A stretch of 64,000 nt of DNA from Oscillospiraceae bacterium (lineage in GTDB: Bacteria; Bacillota; Clostridia; Oscillospirales; Oscillospiraceae), in NCBI GenBank assembly GCA_017405865.1, contig JAFQZN010000022.1, forward strand, positions 1-64,000. Direction: 5' to 3'. A program made the translations under genes and the position numbers. The notes under the pieces were generated by a model. The model had not been told where the DNA came from. It made no database searches and saw nothing but the letters and a program-made list of their open reading frames with translations. Shown piece after piece: positions 8,421-15,945 of this stretch (position 1 is the first letter of the stretch; every line of letters begins with the position of its first letter).

Positions 8421-9917
8421 ATGTTTGAGAGAAAGCTGAACCGCTCGGATATGCTCCGATGCACATTGTGTTATGACGCGCCGTGCTCCGCCGCCTGTGG
8501 GCGGCTGGACCCTGCAGGGCTTCTTCGCAGCGTGTGGTTTGACGACGAGAAGGTCGCGGCTGCACGCCTGCCGGAGAGCGATCCGTGCCAAAACTGTGCC
8601 GAGCCCTGCGAGGCTGCCTGCGTACGCCCAAACGAGGTGCCGATCCGCGAGCTGCTCCGCAGACTGCGGAACGAAGTCCGTCCGGAGCTGGAGGTTCCGC
8701 TGCCGGAAGACGAGGAGCGGCTGCGCACGGATCTTTGCGGCGTTCCGTTGGAAAACCCCTTCCTTCTGTCTTCCTCTGTCGTTGCAAGCAACTACGACAT
8801 GTGCGCCAGAGCCTTTGAAGCCGGCTGGGCAGGCGTTTGCTTCAAGACGATCTGCTCGTTTGACATTCACGAGGTTTCGCCGCGCTTCTCCGCCATCACA
8901 GGAGACAACGGCAGCATCATCGGCTTTAAGAACGTCGAGCAGCTCTCTGACCACAGCGTTGCGGAAAACATGGAGATTTTCCGCCGCCTGAAGCAGAACT
9001 ATCCCACGAAGGTGATTCTGGCGTCCATCATGGGGCAGAATGAGGCAGAATGGGAAGAACTGGCACGGCAGTGCGAGGCAAACGGCGCGGACGCGATCGA
9101 GCTGAACTTCTCCTGTCCCAATATGGAGAAAGGCGGGCTTGGCTCCGACATCGGGCAGAATCCCGATCTGGTAGAACGCTATACCGCTGCGGCAAGACGT
9201 GGAACGAAGCTCCCCATTTTGGTAAAGCCCACGCCGAACGTTGCAAATATGAGCGAAGCTGCCGAAGCCGGCAAGCGCGGCGGTGCGGACGGATTCTCGG
9301 TTATCAACACGATCAAGAGCATCATCGGCGTCAATCCTCATACCTATATCACCTCTCCGGCGGTACACGGCATGTCCGCCGTGGGCGGCTACAGCGGCAA
9401 CGCGGTGAAGCCGATCGCTCTGCGTTTTCTGGCGGAGCTTGGGAAAAATCCGGCGCTGGCGGGAATGCATTTGAGCGGCATGGGCGGTGTGGAGACCTGG
9501 CTGGACGCGCTGGAGTTCATCCTTCTGGGCGCAACCAGCATTCAGGTGACAACTGCGGTCATGCAGTACGGCTACCGCATCGTCGAAGACCTGAAGGCAG
9601 GCCTGAATCTCTATCTGGCGGAGAAGGGCTTCCATAGCCTGAAGGAGGCCGTCGGGCTGGCGCTGGATTCCGTCAGTCCTACCACCTACGCGCTGGAACG
9701 CGATACGGTGATCTTCCCCAAATTCCTTCAGGAGAAGTGCATCGGATGCGGACGCTGCGTCGTTTCCTGCGCCGATGGCGGGCATCAGGCGATCACGCTG
9801 ACCGCCGAAAGAAAGCCAAAGCTGAACGGCAAAAAGTGTGTCGGCTGCCATCTGTGTCTGCTGGTCTGCCCGCAAAAGGCCATCCGTTCCACCCGGAAGC
9901 GGATCAAAAAGGTCTGA
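8421..9917 (+). CDS. PreA-like dihydropyrimidine dehydrogenase-family Fe-S/FMN enzyme with extra N-terminal Fe-S domain
   Basis: This 498-aa protein belongs to the FMN-barrel family of the PreA subunit and the C-terminal part of dihydropyrimidine dehydrogenase. Residues about 1-95 contain two cysteine clusters (CTLCYDAPCSAAC and CQNCAEPCEAAC) of the kind found at the N-terminus of PreT, GltD and DPD. The FMN barrel (about 105-420) shows VVASNYDMC, IELNFSCPNM and VKPTPNVAN. A two-cluster ferredoxin (about 430-490: CIGCGRCVVSC and CVGCHLCLLVC) ends it. Typical PreA is about 410 aa and lacks the first domain; there is no FAD/NAD(P)-binding part here. The substrate may be a pyrimidine or another reducible ring. 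AGGAGG precedes ATG 8421. A metallo-beta-lactamase/rubredoxin gene follows 39 bp later. Confidence 0.85.
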   Translation: MFERKLNRSDMLRCTLCYDAPCSAACGRLDPAGLLRSVWFDDEKVAAARLPESDPCQNCAEPCEAACVRPNEVPIRELLRRLRNEVRPELEVPLPEDEERLRTDLCGVPLENPFLLSSSVVASNYDMCARAFEAGWAGVCFKTICSFDIHEVSPRFSAITGDNGSIIGFKNVEQLSDHSVAENMEIFRRLKQNYPTKVILASIMGQNEAEWEELARQCEANGADAIELNFSCPNMEKGGLGSDIGQNPDLVERYTAAARRGTKLPILVKPTPNVANMSEAAEAGKRGGADGFSVINTIKSIIGVNPHTYITSPAVHGMSAVGGYSGNAVKPIALRFLAELGKNPALAGMHLSGMGGVETWLDALEFILLGATSIQVTTAVMQYGYRIVEDLKAGLNLYLAEKGFHSLKEAVGLALDSVSPTTYALERDTVIFPKFLQEKCIGCGRCVVSCADGGHQAITLTAERKPKLNGKKCVGCHLCLLVCPQKAIRSTRKRIKKV

Positions 9918-9956
9918 TTATCGAAGTCCAGTATGAATACTTTGGAGGAGGAAAGC

Positions 9957-10898
9957 ATGGAAATCAAAGCAATCAAGTTCAGAAAAGACGGATTTTATTC
10001 CCAGCCCTTCGTTTTCGGCGGCGAGGAGGGAGCGGACAAGTTCGACCCGAAAATTCGCTACCGCGGCAGCTTGCAGAACTACCTGATCGACCTTGGCAAC
10101 GAGGTCATTCTGGTAGACACCGGCCTGCCCGCCGGGACACCGGAGGAGGTGCCGGACGAAAACAGCCCCCTCTACACCGGCAAGGATATATGCAGCTATA
10201 TGGAGGCCTTCGCTGCCTTGGGCTACAAGACCGAGCAGGTTACGAAGATTCTGCTGACCCATAAGCACGGAGATCACTCCGGCGAGCTGCGTTCCTTCCC
10301 CAATGCGAAGATCTTCGTGAATGCCGACGAGCTCTCTGCTGCGGAGCTGCAGGGGCTGGAGAACGTCGTCCCCGTGACCTTCACGGACGGAGCCTATTAC
10401 AATTTCCCTGACAGCCAGGTCATCGTGCCCGGCGTCCGTATGATCAAGGCAAAGGGTCATACCAACGGCAACAGCATCATCATTGCGGAAAACGAGGGAT
10501 TGTTCTACATGCTCCACGGCGACGTCACCTACGTAGACGAGGCGCTGTACGAAGACAAGCTCTCTACCGTCTTCGATGATCTGCCTGCCGCCAGAGTCAC
10601 CCAGGACAGAGTGCGGGAGTTTGTCCGCAATCATCCCACGATTTACTGCGGCACCCATACGCCGCAGGGGTATGAAAATCTGGAGGCAAAGCGGGTCATG
10701 GATCTGGACAACCCGGTTCCCACCGTCTATGCCGAGGTGGATTTCTCCAAGGCGGAAGCCACCGGTAAATACGTCTGCTCTATCTGCGGCTATGTCTACG
10801 ATCCGGCAGAACATGACGGCGTCGCCTTCGAGGATTTGCCGGACGACTGGCGCTGCCCCCGCTGCAAGCAGCCGAAGGAGAAGTTCAACAAGGCGTAG
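9957..10898 (+). CDS. Metallo-beta-lactamase-fold hydrolase fused to rubredoxin
   Basis: This 313-aa protein has an MBL domain (about 1-250) and a C-terminal rubredoxin (about 262-305). The metal signature is [11 protein letters not shown], with further ligands in GHTNGN, HGDVTY and CGTHTP. The rubredoxin carries [10 protein letters not shown] and CPRCKQ, enough for one Fe(Cys)4 site. Flavodiiron proteins also pair MBL with rubredoxin, but they have a flavodoxin domain in between, which is missing here. The first metal motif is of the hydrolase type. I chose ATG 9957 because GGAGGAGG lies just upstream; an in-frame ATG at 9933 is less likely. It may share a transcript with the PreA-like gene. 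The role is unknown; redox-linked hydrolysis or oxygen/NO stress are possibilities. Confidence 0.85.
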   Translation: MEIKAIKFRKDGFYSQPFVFGGEEGADKFDPKIRYRGSLQNYLIDLGNEVILVDTGLPAGTPEEVPDENSPLYTGKDICSYMEAFAALGYKTEQVTKILLTHKHGDHSGELRSFPNAKIFVNADELSAAELQGLENVVPVTFTDGAYYNFPDSQVIVPGVRMIKAKGHTNGNSIIIAENEGLFYMLHGDVTYVDEALYEDKLSTVFDDLPAARVTQDRVREFVRNHPTIYCGTHTPQGYENLEAKRVMDLDNPVPTVYAEVDFSKAEATGKYVCSICGYVYDPAEHDGVAFEDLPDDWRCPRCKQPKEKFNKA

Positions 10899-10970
10899 GG
10901 GAAAGGCTGTTGGCAGCACAGCAAATTGAATATTAGTGTCAGAAAGCTGTTTCGACTAATATAAAAAGAA

Positions 10971-10999
10971 TTGACACCGTGTCAGCGCTCCTGTATAAT
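10971..10999 (+). promoter_or_regulatory. Consensus sigma-70-type promoter of the TetR gene
   Basis: TTGACA (10971-10976) and TATAAT (10994-10999) match consensus exactly, with a 17-bp spacer. Each element is next to a palindromic operator, so the promoter is probably strong but repressed. Confidence 0.85.
10972..10984. promoter_or_regulatory. TetR operator 1
   Basis: TGACACCGTGTCA is a perfect 13-bp palindrome overlapping the -35 box. It is nearly identical to a second site 36 bp downstream. It is the likely binding site for the TetR-family protein encoded next. Confidence 0.75.
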
Positions 11000-11005
11000 G
11001 AGGAT

Positions 11006-11022
11006 GCTGACACGGTGTCAGC
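11006..11022. promoter_or_regulatory. TetR operator 2
   Basis: GCTGACACGGTGTCAGC is a perfect 17-bp palindrome just after the -10 box, covering the expected transcription start. Together with operator 1 it brackets the core promoter. A half-site-like GTGTCAG also occurs near 10936. Confidence 0.78.
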
Positions 11023-11046
11023 GCTTTGATGCGGAAAGGAGAGGCT

Positions 11047-11667
11047 ATGATCAAGGGAACACCGGAGCGGATCGCGGGGCGGCGCGAGGAGATCATCAAC
11101 GCCTGCGAAAAGCTGTATCAGACGATGCGCTTCAAAGAAATCACGCTCAAGGAAATCGGCAACATGGTGCCGTTTTCCAGACCGACGATCTACAACTATT
11201 TTCAGACGAAGGAGGAAATCTTCCTCGCTCTTTTCTGCAGAGAGTACGAGCGCTGGACCGTCAGCCTGGAAGCAATTTACAAGGAGAACGAGCGCCTGAC
11301 GAAGGACGAGCTTGCCGCAAAGATCGCTCGTTCGCTTGCCGACCGTCCGCAGCTACTGAAGCTGATTGCGATGAACATATACGATATGGAGGAGAACAGT
11401 CGCATGGAGCAGCTGACGGAGTTCAAGCGAACCTACCGGCGGCTGATCGACGCGTTCGGTGCGATCTTTGACAAATTCCTTGTTAAGATGCCGCAGGAAG
11501 AGAGAAAGCGCCTGCTGTATATGTTCTTCTCATTCGTGTTCGGCGTCTATCCGATAACGAATGCCACCGAGAAGCAGCGCGGCGCGATGCGGAACGCCGG
11601 CATCGAATTCGAGGAGATCAGCGCATACGAGCTGATTTACGGCTTTCTACTGAAATTAATAGAATAA
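11047..11667 (+). CDS. TetR/AcrR-family transcriptional regulator
   Basis: This 206-aa repressor-type protein has an N-terminal helix-turn-helix (about 12-58), including ITLKEIGNMVPFSRPTIYNYF, which matches the TetR recognition helix region. The C-terminal ligand-binding half (about 70-206) is helical and has no recognisable ligand motif. ATG 11047 follows GGAAAGGAGAG. Two palindromes around its own promoter point to autorepression. The upstream rubredoxin/MBL and PreA-like genes could also be targets, but no matching palindrome is visible in front of them. Confidence 0.9.
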   Translation: MIKGTPERIAGRREEIINACEKLYQTMRFKEITLKEIGNMVPFSRPTIYNYFQTKEEIFLALFCREYERWTVSLEAIYKENERLTKDELAAKIARSLADRPQLLKLIAMNIYDMEENSRMEQLTEFKRTYRRLIDAFGAIFDKFLVKMPQEERKRLLYMFFSFVFGVYPITNATEKQRGAMRNAGIEFEEISAYELIYGFLLKLIE

Positions 11668-11686
11668 TTAATATGGAAAAATGATA

Positions 11687-11748
11687 TGGAGAAGTGGAAA
11701 TACATTGATGAGAACCCCGCAAAATGGGCGGAGGACGAATACAACGCG
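11687..11748 (+). repeat. 62-bp direct repeat, copy 1 (remnant of a RAYT gene 3' end)
   Basis: These 62 bp are identical to 12339-12400, which encode the last 20 residues of the REP-associated transposase (EKWKYIDENPAKWAEDEYNA). Copy 1 has no upstream coding part. It is what remains of an older transposase copy, or a by-product of element movement, and both copies run directly into a REP hairpin. Confidence 0.85.
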
Positions 11749-11765
11749 CCGAGGGAAGGTTCTCC

Positions 11766-11794
11766 GCGTAGGGCGCGATGCCCACATCGCGCCG
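11766..11794 (+). repeat. REP hairpin type A, copy 1
   Basis: GGCGCGATG and CATCGCGCC form a perfect 9-bp stem around CCCA, preceded by GTA. The same unit recurs at about 11808, 11908 and 12397. Confidence 0.8.
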
Positions 11795-11807
11795 AGAGAA
11801 GCTTCTC

Positions 11808-11837
11808 CGCGTAGAGCGCGATGCCTACATCGCGCCG
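11808..11837 (+). repeat. REP hairpin type A, copy 2 (diverged)
   Basis: Same unit as copy 1 with two substitutions: GTAGAGCGCGATG on the left and CCTA in the loop. Confidence 0.75.
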
Positions 11838-11860
11838 ATGAAACGGAACAGGAAACGAAC

Positions 11861-11890
11861 GGAGCGATCAAGGGATCGCTCCCTACGCGG
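11861..11890 (+). repeat. REP hairpin type B, copy 1
   Basis: GGAGCGATC and GATCGCTCC pair over 9 bp around a 4-nt loop, followed by CTACGCGG. The trailing CTACG is the inverse of the GTAG that begins type A units, so A and B units are arranged head to head. Confidence 0.75.
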
Positions 11891-11907
11891 CATGCGAGAA
11901 AAAATCT

Positions 11908-11937
11908 CGCGTAGGGCGCGATGCCCACATCGCGCCG
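11908..11937 (+). repeat. REP hairpin type A, copy 3
   Basis: Identical in its stem and loop to copy 1. It lies directly upstream of the transposase gene and would overlap the longest possible reading frame start at 11921. Confidence 0.8.
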
Positions 11938-11965
11938 AATAATAGACAATGAATGGGGTGATTTT

Positions 11966-12403
11966 GTGCCAATCAATCGACAGCGAAAGAGAATGCGCCT
12001 GCAGGGATATGATTACGCCGCGGAAGGGTATTATTTTCTCACGATCTGCACAAAAGACAGAAAACCTGTATTGTCGGAAATCATATATGGGAGCGAATGT
12101 GCTGCAGTGAGATTGACCGATTATGGGAAAGTCGCGGAGAATTACGTCAAAACAATTCCCGGAATCGAGAAATATGTGATCATGCCGAATCACATTCATT
12201 TGATTATCCATAAGACAAACGGAAAAAGCATTGTATCGGACGTACGCTCTTTGAAAGGGCTGACTACGAAAGCGATCGGTGTATGTATCTGGCAGGATAC
12301 CTATTACGACCATATTATCCGAAACGAAAAGGATTATCTGGAGAAGTGGAAATACATTGATGAGAACCCCGCAAAATGGGCGGAGGACGAATACAACGCG
12401 TAG
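11966..12403 (+). CDS. REP-associated tyrosine transposase (RAYT, IS200-like Y1 HUH)
   Basis: This 145-aa single-strand DNA transposase-like protein should nick at REP hairpins. Visible are the N-terminal RMRLQGYDYAAEGYYFLTIC, the HUH motif in YVIMPNHIHLII, and the Tyr-rich helix WQDTYYDHIIRNEKDY that should supply the catalytic tyrosine. I choose GTG 11966 because GGGGTG lies 5 nt upstream; the frame is open from ATG 11921, but that lies inside a REP hairpin. The stop codon TAG is part of the following REP unit (GTAGGGCGCG). REP hairpins on both sides support a functional pair of enzyme and substrate. Confidence 0.88.
   Translation: MPINRQRKRMRLQGYDYAAEGYYFLTICTKDRKPVLSEIIYGSECAAVRLTDYGKVAENYVKTIPGIEKYVIMPNHIHLIIHKTNGKSIVSDVRSLKGLTTKAIGVCIWQDTYYDHIIRNEKDYLEKWKYIDENPAKWAEDEYNA
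12339..12400 (+). repeat. 62-bp direct repeat, copy 2 (3' end of the RAYT gene)
   Basis: Exact copy of 11687-11748. The two copies enclose the transposase gene and three REP hairpins. Confidence 0.85.
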
Positions 12404-12426
12404 GGCGCGATGCCCACATCGCGCCG
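12397..12426 (+). repeat. REP hairpin type A, copy 4
   Basis: The same 9-bp stem unit (GGCGCGATG, CCCA, CATCGCGCC). Its GTAG contains the stop codon of the transposase gene. Confidence 0.8.
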
Positions 12427-12449
12427 GGGAAACGGAACGGGTAACGAAC

Positions 12450-12480
12450 GGAGCGATCAGGGGATCGCTCCCTACGCGGC
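12450..12480 (+). repeat. REP hairpin type B, copy 2
   Basis: Same stem as the unit at 11861 (GGAGCGATC with GATCGCTCC), with one loop change, followed by CTACGCGGC. Confidence 0.75.
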
Positions 12481-12547
12481 GCGCGGGAGCCTACGGGCAA
12501 ATCGAAAGAAGGGAAACGGAGGCTTGGCCTCCGTTGGGTAGAAAACG

Positions 12548-13639
12548 ATGTGGAATTTAATTCTGGCGACCGTCGGGATCCTTTCTCTCGCGGCGGTCCT
12601 CTACGTTACGTGCAGAATACACCGCTTCTCGTTTATCCGGCGTGTTGCGGAAAAGCATAAGATCCTTGCATGGCTCCTCTCACTTCTGCCGGTCGCGGCG
12701 GTCGGACTGTTTGCGCTGATCAATTCTTTCACGATGATGATCGTCCTGCTGCATTTGCTTTTTGCGTTCATCGTGTGCGACCTGATCGCCTTCCTTCTGC
12801 GCAAGGTGACGAAGCGGAGCTTCGGCTATAACGTGCAGAATATTGCTGCCATCGTGCTGGCGGTGCTGTATCTCGGCGTCGGCTGGTTCCTTGCACACCA
12901 CGTTTTCATCACGGAATACGAGTTCACGACCGGCAAGGACCTCGGCGGGAATCTACGCATTGTGGAAATTGCGGACTCGCATCTCGGCATCACGCTGGAC
13001 GGCACGGACTTTGCCGAGCAAATGGTGCGTGTGCAGGAAACGCAGCCGGACGTCGTCGTCATCGTCGGGGATTTCGTCGACGACGATACGGACAGGGAGG
13101 ACATGCTGGAAGCCTGCGCCGCCCTCGGAAAGCTGGAGACGACCTACGGCGTATATTTCGTCTTCGGCAACCATGATAACGGCTACTATAACTACCGCAG
13201 CTTCACCTCCGCCGAGCTGCGGCAGGCGCTCAAGAACAACGGTGTGACGATTCTGGAGGACGAGAGCGTCCTGCTGGGCGACCGCTTCTATCTGGTCGGC
13301 AGGTGTGACCGCTCCTCTCGCGGGCGCGCAGCAGCGGGCGAGCTGACGGCGAATCTCGACGGCGCAAAATACGTCGTTATGCTCGATCATCAGCCGAACG
13401 ACTACGAAAACGAGGCTGCGTCCGGCGCAGACCTCGTCCTCTCGGGACATACCCACGGCGGACACATCTTCCCGGCAGGACTGATCGGCCTTTGGATCGG
13501 TGCGAACGACCGCGTTTACGGCACGGAGATCAGAAACGGGACGACCTTCGTCGTGACCTCCGGCATCTCCGGCTGGGCGATCCCGTTCAAGACGGGAACG
13601 TTTTCGGAATTCGTCGTGATAGACGTTTCTTCTGAATGA
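12548..13639 (+). CDS. Membrane-anchored metallophosphoesterase (YkuE-like)
   Basis: This 363-aa protein has about four membrane helices (5-22, 38-60, 64-84, 98-118) followed by a calcineurin-type phosphoesterase domain (about 135-360). All metal motifs are visible: EIADSHLG, VGDFVDD, GNHDN and SGHTHGGH. YkuE-like members act on membrane or wall substrates, but the substrate here is unknown. The ribosome-binding site is weak. A perfect 8-bp hairpin (ACGGAGGC, TTG, GCCTCCGT at 12516-12534) hides the only GGAGG upstream, so translation may be limited. Confidence 0.88.
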   Translation: MWNLILATVGILSLAAVLYVTCRIHRFSFIRRVAEKHKILAWLLSLLPVAAVGLFALINSFTMMIVLLHLLFAFIVCDLIAFLLRKVTKRSFGYNVQNIAAIVLAVLYLGVGWFLAHHVFITEYEFTTGKDLGGNLRIVEIADSHLGITLDGTDFAEQMVRVQETQPDVVVIVGDFVDDDTDREDMLEACAALGKLETTYGVYFVFGNHDNGYYNYRSFTSAELRQALKNNGVTILEDESVLLGDRFYLVGRCDRSSRGRAAAGELTANLDGAKYVVMLDHQPNDYENEAASGADLVLSGHTHGGHIFPAGLIGLWIGANDRVYGTEIRNGTTFVVTSGISGWAIPFKTGTFSEFVVIDVSSE

Positions 13640-13787
13640 AACGAACAGTCTGCTGACCTGTTCCCGATCCCGCCCGTGCCGCTCAAAAACGCGCCGGGAC
13701 AGATGCCGCGAAAGCCGAATTTTCTTCCGCTTCCGTCAAGGACAATGAAACACAAATCGAACCGATAACAGGCAGGGAGGCTGAAAA

Positions 13788-14507
13788 ATGTACCGTTGGA
13801 CGCCGGAAATGATCCGCTTTCTGGAGGACGCCGCTGACCAAACCGAATACTACCGAAGTCTGGCGGAGGCACTGTGTGAGCTGCTCCCGGCGAACGCGCG
13901 GATCTGCGACGTCGGCTGTGGACTCGGGCACCTGGCAGAGCAGTTATGCGCCTCATTTGCCTCGGTCACCGCATTGGATTGCAGCCGGCTGGCGATCGAC
14001 GCGTTTCAGGCGCGACTGGGGAGGAACGTTCCGAAGAATCTGCAGATCCTCTGCGCAGACGCCTTCGGCTTACCGGAAGACCTCACGTTTGACGCCATGA
14101 TTTTCTGCTACTTCGGAAGCCTGCCGGAGATTCTCCACGTGGCGCAGCGGCATTGCACCGGCTCTGTTATCGTCATTCGCAGAAATTATGAGCGGCACCG
14201 GTTCGACGTCGGCGCACATCCGAGGCTGCGCGCAACCGCAGCGGGTACTGTGCAGACACTCCGTGAAATGGGGATCGAATGCCGGACGATAACGCTGCAG
14301 CCGGAATTCGGACAGCCACTGCGATCCATGGAGGACGCCCTGCGCTTCTTCCGGCTCTATCGGCGCGATCCCGTGCAGACGGTCGCGTGGGAGTCGATCG
14401 CACCGAAGCTGGTTGAAACAGGCGACGCGGCGTTTCCGTATTACTTCCCGCAGCGGAAGGACGTCTCGATCCTGAAGTTTGACGCGGCAAAGATCCCGCA
14501 GGAATAG
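13788..14507 (+). CDS. Class I SAM-dependent methyltransferase
   Basis: This 239-aa protein has the SAM-binding motif DVGCGLGHLAE (about 43-53), followed by VTALDCS and a DAMIFCYFGS stretch typical of the Rossmann methyltransferase fold. The substrate cannot be read from sequence. ATG 13788 follows AGGGAGG. Its last 67 bp overlap the 3' end of the convergent yqeC-like gene, an unusual tail-to-tail overlap. The 148 bp before it (13640-13787) show nothing notable. Confidence 0.85.
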   Translation: MYRWTPEMIRFLEDAADQTEYYRSLAEALCELLPANARICDVGCGLGHLAEQLCASFASVTALDCSRLAIDAFQARLGRNVPKNLQILCADAFGLPEDLTFDAMIFCYFGSLPEILHVAQRHCTGSVIVIRRNYERHRFDVGAHPRLRATAAGTVQTLREMGIECRTITLQPEFGQPLRSMEDALRFFRLYRRDPVQTVAWESIAPKLVETGDAAFPYYFPQRKDVSILKFDAAKIPQE

Positions 14508-15166
14508 TTTGAAAGGAAGCAACGAAGGCTTCCACAGATGACCGGCTTGTCCAGCCTTGCTGCGAGCGCTTCTGCATAGGAACGGGGGACGGCTTCTTCA
14601 CATTGATTTATGAAGTAAATATCTCCCAACGCTTCCTGCATCAGCACCCTTGCCGTCAGCTCCGGCGTTGCAATGTCTTCCTCCGATGCGCCCGTCATGG
14701 CGCAGAAGAGCGCCGGGCGGTGGACGGCCTCCCGAATGGGCTTGCCCAGACCGCTCGCGCCGACGACGCAGACCGATTTTTGACTGTTTTCGGGAATCAC
14801 CGGCTCGTGGGAAGCGTGTGCCTTCAGAGGCAGACGCTTCGAGCCGTCCGCCTCAACCAGAACGTAATCCGCCAGCGAAGAGAGCGTCTCGAAGGACAGA
14901 GAGCAGGCGGTAAACTTGCCATCCTCCGTCAGACTGCCGACGCAGACGGCCGGAGCTTCCTGCAGCGCTGCGCGGACTTCCTCCTCCGACGGAGAAAACA
15001 GGCAGGGGAATTCATCGGAGGGACGAATGTGCGTCGAGGTGGTGAGAATGACCGTGCCGTTCCGGCACAGCTCCCGCGCCAGTACGTGCAGCATTGTCGT
15101 TTTGCCGCCGCTGCCGATCACGGAGGTCACGCCTTTTTCGATTCCGAGCTGCTCACAGAGCCTCAT
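14441..15166 (-). CDS. yqeC: Selenium cofactor biosynthesis protein YqeC-like
   Basis: This 241-aa P-loop protein resembles YqeC, a protein of selenium-dependent molybdenum hydroxylase maturation. The nucleotide-binding loop is VIGSGGKTTML (about 16-26), followed by ILTTSTHIRP and the family signature YVLVEADGSKRLPLKAH. ATG 15166 overlaps the stop of the upstream NTPase by 4 bp. The 3' end overlaps the convergent methyltransferase gene by 67 bp. Its place beside YedF and DUF3343 proteins supports a selenium role; the usual partners (YqeB, XdhC-like) are not in this window. Confidence 0.85.
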   Translation of the reverse strand: MRLCEQLGIEKGVTSVIGSGGKTTMLHVLARELCRNGTVILTTSTHIRPSDEFPCLFSPSEEEVRAALQEAPAVCVGSLTEDGKFTACSLSFETLSSLADYVLVEADGSKRLPLKAHASHEPVIPENSQKSVCVVGASGLGKPIREAVHRPALFCAMTGASEEDIATPELTARVLMQEALGDIYFINQCEEAVPRSYAEALAARLDKPVICGSLRCFLSNYSCGIFAASNFRIETSFRCGK

Positions 15167-15663
15167 AGCTTCGCTGCCACCTCCTGACAAAACGTCTCGT
15201 CGTTTGCCGCCTCTGCCGAGACGCACCGCACCTGCGGATGGGAGCGGATGGCGTCCAGCAGGGGCGTATGCTTGTCCCGCACGGTGAGAAGGACGTCGAA
15301 ATTGCCGTCCAGCAGGCGGAAGAGCTCGGCCTGAAATTGCGTTGCCTGCGATTCCATGACCCCGATCTCGTCGAGGAGCACCAGACTGCCCTCCGGGATC
15401 TGCCGCAGCGTTTCCGCGCCGAGCGTCTCAAACACCGCCGGGAAGCTCTGCGCGCGGCGGTTTTCGCAGACGCCGATGCGGTTTTCCTCATTATAGCGGA
15501 TCGGCGCGCGATAGCTGTGAAGATACACCGGTGCGGGAAGCCCTTCCGCTGCAGGCAGCTTTTCCGACCACAGTCCCCAGATCTCCCGCTCCGTGTATTT
15601 CAAAATCCGCCGCACGGCCGTGCTCTTGCCGCTGCCGCTGCATCCTACAATTACGAGCTTCAT
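15163..15663 (-). CDS. THEP1-like nucleoside-triphosphatase
   Basis: This 166-aa protein has a Walker A motif GCSGSGKST (about 7-15) and a Walker B-like LVLLDEIGVMES, which is characteristic of the THEP1 NTPase_1 family. It is followed by LLTVRDKHTPLLD. The in-frame region upstream of ATG 15663 is not coding-like and runs into the hairpin cluster, so I start at the MKLVIVG methionine. The stop overlaps the yqeC-like start (ATGA). It could handle a nucleotide-containing cofactor such as molybdopterin cytosine dinucleotide, but this is inference from position. Confidence 0.82.
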   Translation of the reverse strand: MKLVIVGCSGSGKSTAVRRILKYTEREIWGLWSEKLPAAEGLPAPVYLHSYRAPIRYNEENRIGVCENRRAQSFPAVFETLGAETLRQIPEGSLVLLDEIGVMESQATQFQAELFRLLDGNFDVLLTVRDKHTPLLDAIRSHPQVRCVSAEAANDETFCQEVAAKL

Positions 15664-15745
15664 AGCACCACTTCCGTTTCGGTTCCCGTTTTTTTCATTA
15701 TAACGCAAAAAGTCCGAAATGAACAGCCCCTGTCTCCTGCATTTT

Positions 15746-15900
15746 GATACTAGACTTCGATAAAATGCTTTAAAAAGCATTTTATAGCGCCGAAGGCGCG
15801 TCGAAGTCTGCATGAGACGCCATTTCAGCGCAACGCGCTGAAATGGCTGTGCATAGCACAGCAAAATTCAATTAAACATTTTAATTGAATTTTAGTATGA
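15746..15900. repeat. Cluster of nested hairpins, REP/MITE-like or structured RNA element
   Basis: A 9-bp outer stem (AGACTTCGA 15752-15760 with TCGAAGTCT 15801-15809) encloses two hairpins (12-bp stem 15760-15785; GCGCC/GGCGC at 15787-15799), which makes a three-way junction. It is followed by a 13-bp stem hairpin (15819-15847), TGTGC-ATA-GCACA (15848-15860) and a 14-bp AT-rich hairpin (15863-15893). ATGAGACGCC occurs twice, at about 15812 and 15897. The cluster lies in the gap between the DUF3343 and NTPase genes and contains no coding sequence. Confidence 0.7.
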
Positions 15901-15936
15901 GACGCCGGTTTCCTCATAGAGAGGGAAACCGGCGTC
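15901..15936. terminator. Strong hairpin after the DUF3343 gene
   Basis: GACGCCGGTTTC pairs perfectly with GAAACCGGCGTC around a 12-nt loop. It sits 10 bp past the stop of the minus-strand DUF3343 gene. There is no T-run on that strand, so it may stall or protect the transcript rather than act as a classic terminator. Confidence 0.5.
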
Positions 15937-15945
15937 TTGAACGTT

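Noticed and set aside
8391..9875. 494-codon open frame opposite the PreA-like gene
   Set aside because: The plus strand has complete Fe-S and FMN motifs and an AGGAGG; the opposite frame has none.
11686..12480. CRISPR array
   Set aside because: The repeats are self-complementary REP hairpins at irregular spacing around a transposase gene, without uniform spacers or cas genes.
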